Positions 57,930 to 61,408 of a stretch of 61,408 bases of DNA are shown here, in pieces. The notes beneath the pieces are model-generated. The model was not told the origin of the DNA. It searched no databases and saw nothing but the letters and a program-made list of their open reading frames with translations. The translations under genes and the position numbers were made by a program. Within the stretch, counting starts at the first letter, position 1; each line of letters begins with the position of its first letter. Source of the stretch: a virus; the IMG/VR virus record IMGVR_UViG_3300049214_000177, positions 1 through 61,408 of that record. The stretch is one strand, 5' to 3'.

Positions 57930-58627
57930 AACCGAACCTTTCCGGTCGGGAAGAGCTCGTCGACGAGGCGGATCGTGTCGCCCTTACGCTCGATGAGCTG
58001 CGCGGACGAAAGCGTCGAAAGGTAGCGCGCGAACGAGCCGCCCGAGGCTTCATAGCCGGACGCCGTCGCGAGCTGACCCCGCGTGAGACCACTCGGCCAG
58101 CGCATCGCGAGCTCGTCGAACATCTTGCGCGGTCCGCCGCCGAGCTTCGAGCGGAACATCGAAATCACGCCCTGCGAGGTCATCGGCCGTGTCGGAACGT
58201 CGCCGAGCATCTGCATGCCGCGATCGGTGATGCTGATCTTTCCGTCGTCGCGATCGACGATCGCGGATTCGCTTCGCAGCGTCGACAGATAGCGGGCGTA
58301 GCTGCCACCGCCGTGCGCGAACCCGGAAAGGAACGCGAGCTGCACGCGTGTCGCGGCGCGATCGCGGGTCAACGCGAGCGCCTGCAAGATGCGAAGCGGA
58401 CCGCTGCCGATCTTCGCGTCCGGCGATGAAGATGGTGAGGCCGTGGAAGGGCGGGTGCGTTGTGCGTTTTCCGTGGTCGTCGACGCGCGTTCCCGGCGTC
58501 GAGCACGTACTGAGCCCACCGGGCCGCTATCACGAGCGACACCCTGCTCCGATTCGCTCGGAGCGGCCTCGTTCGAGGTGCGGCCGAAGCGTGCCAGACC
58601 GGCCCGCCATATCCTTGCTCGATTCAT
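57926..58627 (-). CDS. Tandem winged-helix DNA-binding protein
   Basis: This 233-residue protein starts at ATG 58627 (ATGA overlap). After a basic Ser/Arg/Thr-rich N-terminus (1-70) come two related winged-helix domains: about 73-145 (RILQALAL, GGGSYARYLSTLRSESAIVD) and about 165-225 (KMFDELAMRWP, GGSFARYLSTLSSAQLIERK). The duplicated GGxxARYLSTL motif shows an internal duplication. It lies between RuvC-like and other early genes, so a transcription or replication DNA-binding role is likely. Confidence 0.75.
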   Translation of the reverse strand: MNRARIWRAGLARFGRTSNEAAPSESEQGVARDSGPVGSVRARRRERASTTTENAQRTRPSTASPSSSPDAKIGSGPLRILQALALTRDRAATRVQLAFLSGFAHGGGSYARYLSTLRSESAIVDRDDGKISITDRGMQMLGDVPTRPMTSQGVISMFRSKLGGGPRKMFDELAMRWPSGLTRGQLATASGYEASGGSFARYLSTLSSAQLIERKGDTIRLVDELFPTGKVRL

Positions 58628-58791
58628 TCGTAACCGCTGTTCACGGAGAGCACGATGCTGTAGCCGTCCTTCGCGTGTGCAAACTGCGGGTGCGCGGTCT
58701 CGCCCGCGAGGCGACAATGTTTTTGGATTGCGACGCGCTGCTCGCGGGTCATCGCGACGCGGCGCGACGTGTCGGTCTTCGGCTCGCTCAT
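58624..58791 (-). CDS. Hypothetical basic protein (55 aa)
   Basis: ATG 58791 overlaps the RuvC-like stop (ATGA). The basic helix MTREQRVAIQKHCRLAGETA dominates, with a short beta end. Possibly DNA-associated; not recognised. Confidence 0.6.
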   Translation of the reverse strand: MSEPKTDTSRRVAMTREQRVAIQKHCRLAGETAHPQFAHAKDGYSIVLSVNSGYE

Positions 58792-59345
58792 CCCACGCCC
58801 GCCATCGTGCGCGCGGTCTTGCGTATCCGCGCCTTCGCATGGCGACCTTGCCCGCGCGGCTTCGGTGCCGCGTGCTCGATCTCGCCCGCGAGCAGCGCCA
58901 CGCCGTACCGATGCAGGCAGTACGCCATCAGCTTGTCGCAGCCGGGATCGCGATCGAACTCGATCTTCCACTTCTTGAAGACACGCAGGGCCATCTCGGC
59001 CTTCGGCGTGTTGCCCTTGCCGGTCACGAATTTCTTCAGCGTCGACGGTGGCACGACGTAGACCGTCGCACCGTACTCCTCGGCGAGCAAATCGAAATGC
59101 GCCATCAGATAGCCGGCGTCGACCTGAGCGGATGCGGATGCCATTCCGAACGCCGCACCCTCGACGACGAAGACCATCGTGTCGCCAGGCGTATCGGCGA
59201 TGATCTGCCGGATGATGGCGAAGATCGAGCGCGCGCGGGTCAGCGACGGGAGGCCGGCGGGCGTCTCGACACGATGGTGCAGCGTGCCGTTGCTCACGCC
59301 GTACGACGTCATCGAGGGGTCGAAACCGATTACTGCGATATCCAC
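58788..59345 (-). CDS. RuvC-like Holliday junction resolvase
   Basis: From GTG 59345, one base after the previous stop, this is a 185-residue RNase H-fold nuclease: IGFDPSMTSYGVS (Asp9), VFVVEGAAF (Glu62), the VPPSTLKKFVTGKGN segment and a C-terminal acidic set around Asp133 and Asp137 (CDKLMAYCLHRYG). Phage RuvC-like enzymes resolve branched DNA before packaging. The match to the family's motifs and length is good. Confidence 0.85.
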   Translation of the reverse strand: MDIAVIGFDPSMTSYGVSNGTLHHRVETPAGLPSLTRARSIFAIIRQIIADTPGDTMVFVVEGAAFGMASASAQVDAGYLMAHFDLLAEEYGATVYVVPPSTLKKFVTGKGNTPKAEMALRVFKKWKIEFDRDPGCDKLMAYCLHRYGVALLAGEIEHAAPKPRGQGRHAKARIRKTARTMAGVG

Positions 59346-59346
59346 G

Positions 59347-59619
59347 TCAGCATGCCATGTCCTTGTCGAACGCGATCGTAAAATAAGAACCACGATTCCA
59401 CGCGATCCTGACTCCGGCGTTCCGGCACGCCCGAAGATCGCGGCGAAAGCTACTCATTTCTGTGCCGAATCGACGACGATAGTCTTCGAACGTGAAACCC
59501 GTCGAGGTCTCGCCCACGCGGATCATCCACATGCAGCGCACAATCCGCGTCGCGTCGCTTTCGACTTTTCGCGGGTATCCAGGACGCGCGGCCGTCAAAA
59601 TCTGCACCGCGACGCTCAC
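59347..59619 (-). CDS. Small helix-turn-helix-like protein (90 aa)
   Basis: GTG 59619 overlaps the preceding stop (GTGA). The region FEDYRRRFGTEMSSFRRDLR resembles the recognition half of a winged helix as in HTH_11/WYL-type regulators, followed by a beta wing (RIAWNRGSYFTIAF). It is next to the resolvase gene. Regulatory or DNA-handling role likely; unproven. Confidence 0.6.
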   Translation of the reverse strand: MSVAVQILTAARPGYPRKVESDATRIVRCMWMIRVGETSTGFTFEDYRRRFGTEMSSFRRDLRACRNAGVRIAWNRGSYFTIAFDKDMAC

Positions 59620-59735
59620 GGCGCACTCTCGTGATCGATGCGCGCGTGCTCGACCACGTACGCGACGAAGATCATGAACGCGACAAGGCACGGAGCGACG
59701 ATGCCCGCGAGGAACCCGCCGACGAACGCCTTCAC
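59616..59735 (-). CDS. Membrane miniprotein (39 aa)
   Basis: GTG 59735 overlaps the previous stop (GTGA). One hydrophobic helix (GFLAGIVAPCLVAFMIFVAY) with an acidic His-containing tail. Coupled on both sides; unknown function. Confidence 0.5.
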   Translation of the reverse strand: MKAFVGGFLAGIVAPCLVAFMIFVAYVVEHARIDHESAP

Positions 59736-59893
59736 TGGCGCACCGCCCAGAACACGGCGACGACGATCGCCGCGACGTAACCGACGAGTAGCGCGGTCGC
59801 GAACGGCGTCGCCCACCGCACTTCGCTCGGCAGATGCGGGTCGACGAGCGGCTTCGGCGCGGACTTCTGCGCGCGGCGCTGGTTGCGCGTCAT
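59732..59893 (-). CDS. Small membrane protein (53 aa)
   Basis: ATG 59893 overlaps the preceding stop (ATGA). A basic N-terminus is followed by one C-terminal hydrophobic helix (TPFATALLVGYVAAIVVAVF). It is coupled to the next membrane miniprotein, so the two may act together. Confidence 0.55.
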   Translation of the reverse strand: MTRNQRRAQKSAPKPLVDPHLPSEVRWATPFATALLVGYVAAIVVAVFWAVRQ

Positions 59894-60150
59894 GGCGCCT
59901 CCGTAAAGACAATGATCGTCTTGTTTTCGGGGGCCGCGCAAAATGCCGCCATCGTCTCGTTCAACAGCTTGCCAAGTCGAAGGCACGTCTCTCTATCCGC
60001 CGCGACGGCCTTAAAGCAGCCGTCGTCGAGCACATCTCCGTTTACGTAATACCCGTCGTCAACGCTCGCTTCTGTACGGCAGTCGACGTACACGACGGCG
60101 GGATATTTTTCGTGAAGGTTTCCGTTCACGTGAATGCTCCATCCGTTCAT
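59890..60150 (-). CDS. Hypothetical protein (86 aa)
   Basis: ATG 60150 overlaps the preceding stop (ATGA). The protein begins WSIHVNGNLHEKYPAVVYVD and continues as an alpha/beta sequence with several acidic residues. Not recognised. Confidence 0.6.
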   Translation of the reverse strand: MNGWSIHVNGNLHEKYPAVVYVDCRTEASVDDGYYVNGDVLDDGCFKAVAADRETCLRLGKLLNETMAAFCAAPENKTIIVFTEAP

Positions 60151-60251
60151 TGCGATCGCCTGTAAATCTCTTTGAGCACGCGCTTCATCGCGGCCACCGG
60201 AGCGCGAGTGCAGCTCCAATCAGCCACGGCGGCGCGTCGAACCAAAACCAT
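60147..60251 (-). CDS. Basic miniprotein (34 aa)
   Basis: ATG 60251 shares a base with the previous stop (TAATG). The peptide is Val/Ala/Arg/Lys-rich, a basic amphipathic helix (VAAMKRVLKEIYRRSQ). Small but coupled at both ends. Confidence 0.45.
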   Translation of the reverse strand: MVLVRRAAVADWSCTRAPVAAMKRVLKEIYRRSQ

Positions 60252-60508
60252 TACGTGATAGTCGTCCAAAACTCGTATAAACGCGTCCCAAACGGCCACC
60301 CCATCTGAATGCGCTGAACGCTGCGTGCGATTTCGAGCGCCGATGCCCGACACTCGGGGTCAAGCATTGACTGAGCGAATCGCCTCTCAAACTTCGAGAG
60401 AACGCCCCACGTAACGAGTTTAGGCTGCGTTACGCCGCCGTAGACGACCATCCAACCCTTAGAGTCATTCCCGGTGTTCGCGTTAACGGAAATTATCGGC
60501 TCGTTCAT
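60251..60508 (-). CDS. Hypothetical protein (85 aa)
   Basis: ATG 60508 shares a base with the previous stop (TGATG). An N-terminal beta part (SVNANTGNDSKGWMVVYGGV) is followed by a helical, Arg-rich half. Not recognised. Confidence 0.6.
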   Translation of the reverse strand: MNEPIISVNANTGNDSKGWMVVYGGVTQPKLVTWGVLSKFERRFAQSMLDPECRASALEIARSVQRIQMGWPFGTRLYEFWTTIT

Positions 60509-60786
60509 CAGTGTATCGTCCGACAAATCTTGCCGCCAATCCACAATGGATCGTCGCACGTACCGGCCCCGACCATCAAGGCGTGCCGCGTCGTGTTGCG
60601 CGGGATGCCGCACGACCAACAGCGCCACATCGGGTGGCCCGCGGCGTCGAGTGCGGGTTTGCCAAGCGGGTACTCCTCGGGGTCGAGACGCTCCGCGATC
60701 GCGCGTAGAACGCTCGCGACGGCATCGGAGCCACGTTCCACGATGCGGTTCAGCATCGCGTGCGGGGACTTCTGTAGATCGCTCAT
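60508..60786 (-). CDS. Hypothetical CxxC protein (92 aa)
   Basis: ATG 60786 overlaps the DUF6527-like stop (ATGA). A helical N-terminal half is followed by HPMWRCWSCGIPRNTTRH, with later single Cys residues, a possible zinc ribbon. Unknown role. Confidence 0.6.
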   Translation of the reverse strand: MSDLQKSPHAMLNRIVERGSDAVASVLRAIAERLDPEEYPLGKPALDAAGHPMWRCWSCGIPRNTTRHALMVGAGTCDDPLWIGGKICRTIH

Positions 60787-61106
60787 TTGAGTTGCGCCGT
60801 CGTGTCGTCAAGCATCTGCAGTTCGCCGTTGTGGACGAAGTAGTGACACATCGAGATGTCGCCGAGGCGCACGCGCACCGACGGGTCAAGATGCACGGGG
60901 TCGCGCGACGTGAGACTCCAAACATTCGGGCCATTCGGGCCCTCAATCCGTATCACATCAATATCGCCGCACGCGCATCGGATGTACGCACGCAGGATGC
61001 CGTCGGGATAGTCGCGCGTCACGGCGACGTCGCCGACATTGGGAACGCCGTCCCATGCGCCGGACAGGTCGAACTCGCCGACGAAGCGCGCCGGATAGGT
61101 TTTCAT
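60783..61106 (-). CDS. DUF6527-like zinc protein
   Basis: This 107-residue protein has a CAC motif (IRCACGD), a VWSLT strand, HLDPSVRV and CHYFVHNGEL, the order seen in DUF6527 proteins (CxC...W.L...PSv...CxxHyfI), which probably bind one metal. The family has no established function and occurs in phages. ATG 61106 overlaps a possible 14-codon upstream frame. Confidence 0.65.
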   Translation of the reverse strand: MKTYPARFVGEFDLSGAWDGVPNVGDVAVTRDYPDGILRAYIRCACGDIDVIRIEGPNGPNVWSLTSRDPVHLDPSVRVRLGDISMCHYFVHNGELQMLDDTTAQLK

Positions 61107-61147
61107 CGAATCATACTCCGCTCGACATTCACGATGCGCCTCAGCAT
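61103..61147 (-). CDS. Possible 14-residue coupling peptide
   Basis: ATG 61147 lies in the end of the lipoprotein-like gene and the TGA overlaps the next ATG (61106). The 14-residue product has no recognisable feature. It resembles the bridging frame at 57305-57346. Confidence 0.3.
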   Translation of the reverse strand: MLRRIVNVERSMIR

Positions 61148-61263
61148 CGGCGCAGCTCCACGCCGCTCGCGCCCGGCCCGACGTTCCCGCACGGACCTTT
61201 GCACGCGGGCAGCCCGAGGGTGACGATGGCGAGAGCGATGCACGCCGTAATCCTTGCTAGCAT
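61141..61263 (-). CDS. Small lipoprotein-like peptide (40 aa)
   Basis: ATG 61263 follows the preceding stop by one base. A short basic start, a hydrophobic stretch (ITACIALAIVTLGLPAC) ending in an LPAC lipobox-like motif, and a Cys/Gly-rich remainder suggest a small secreted lipoprotein. Length and lipobox fit only loosely. Its role is unknown. Confidence 0.5.
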   Translation of the reverse strand: MLARITACIALAIVTLGLPACKGPCGNVGPGASGVELRRC

Positions 61264-61264
61264 C

Positions 61265-61408
61265 TTATTCTGTCTCCAATGCGCCGAAGCGCTCGTGCAG
61301 ATAGGTGATGACGCGGGAGTTGGTCGCGGCGTCGAGGCCGGCGTCGGCGAACATGCGACTCGACGCGATCACAAGCTCGGTCTCCGCGTCGTGCTCAGGA
61401 TCGGGGGG
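61265..61408 (-). CDS. C-terminal part of a gene cut by right window edge
   Basis: The frame enters from the right edge as PPDPEHDAETELVIASSR and ends at TAA 61267-61265, giving 47 residues, acidic then helical. It is in phase with the basic zinc-finger frame leaving the left edge (138 to 1), so together they likely form one 93-residue protein in a circular molecule. Confidence 0.55.
   Translation of the reverse strand, partial: PPDPEHDAETELVIASSRMFADAGLDAATNSRVITYLHERFGALETE

Overview
This 61.4 kb, high-GC window reads as an essentially complete genome of an undescribed temperate bacteriophage with a contractile tail (myovirus-like). No chromosomal housekeeping genes are visible. The attP-like site next to the integrase has phage genes on both sides, and the reading frames at the two window edges join into one open gene. 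Both points favour a circular or circularly permuted free phage genome over an integrated prophage. The host cannot be named from the sequence. Weak clues are the high GC, many GTG starts, three apparently leaderless promoters, a host tRNA-Gly(TCC) 3' half in attP, and long Pro/Thr/Ser linkers.

Layout. (1) 8.4 kb leftwards to the window edge, continuing from the right edge down to 55.07 kb: one minus-strand early operon of small, mostly stop/start-overlapping genes. It holds a Cro-like protein, a MerR/excisionase-like protein, a candidate ssDNA-binding protein with an SSB-type C-terminal tip, a replication initiator with 11-bp iterons inside its gene, a DnaB helicase, a RuvC-like resolvase, a tandem winged-helix protein, an O-acyltransferase and many zinc-motif miniproteins. 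(2) 8.43-11.5 kb: the lysogeny module, with divergent leaderless promoters and 24-bp-spaced operators, a repressor, two membrane proteins, a tyrosine integrase, and an attP carrying the 3' half of a tRNA-Gly flanked by paired arm-type repeats. (3) 11.6-14.6 kb: small accessory genes, including a minus-strand SWIM zinc-finger mini-operon with its own operator/promoter. (4) 14.7-40.4 kb: packaging, head and tail genes (TerS, TerL, portal, scaffold, capsid, sheath, tube, a tail chaperone pair with a -1 frameshift site, tape measure, baseplate hub, spike, gp25, J and fibre). (5) 40.5-49.9 kb: one 3147-residue gene for a secreted multi-domain glycoside hydrolase. (6) 50.1-55.0 kb: membrane proteins, a holin candidate, three peptidoglycan-active enzymes and a papain-like protease. 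A strong bidirectional terminator at 55.02-55.07 kb separates the convergent late and early operons.

The repressor/Cro switch at 8.43-8.50 kb decides lysis versus lysogeny, and the integrase acts at the adjacent attP. Lytic development runs the leftward early operon, with replication probably starting at the iterons. The rightward late region then builds the particle and lyses the cell. The most unusual content is the giant enzyme, which looks like four hydrolase-type domains and five copies of a beta-sandwich module joined by Pro-Thr linkers, and a 675-residue structural-region protein that carries the same module followed by 29 gapless 14-residue repeats. Both suggest that much of this phage's biology concerns extracellular polysaccharide or host surface binding.
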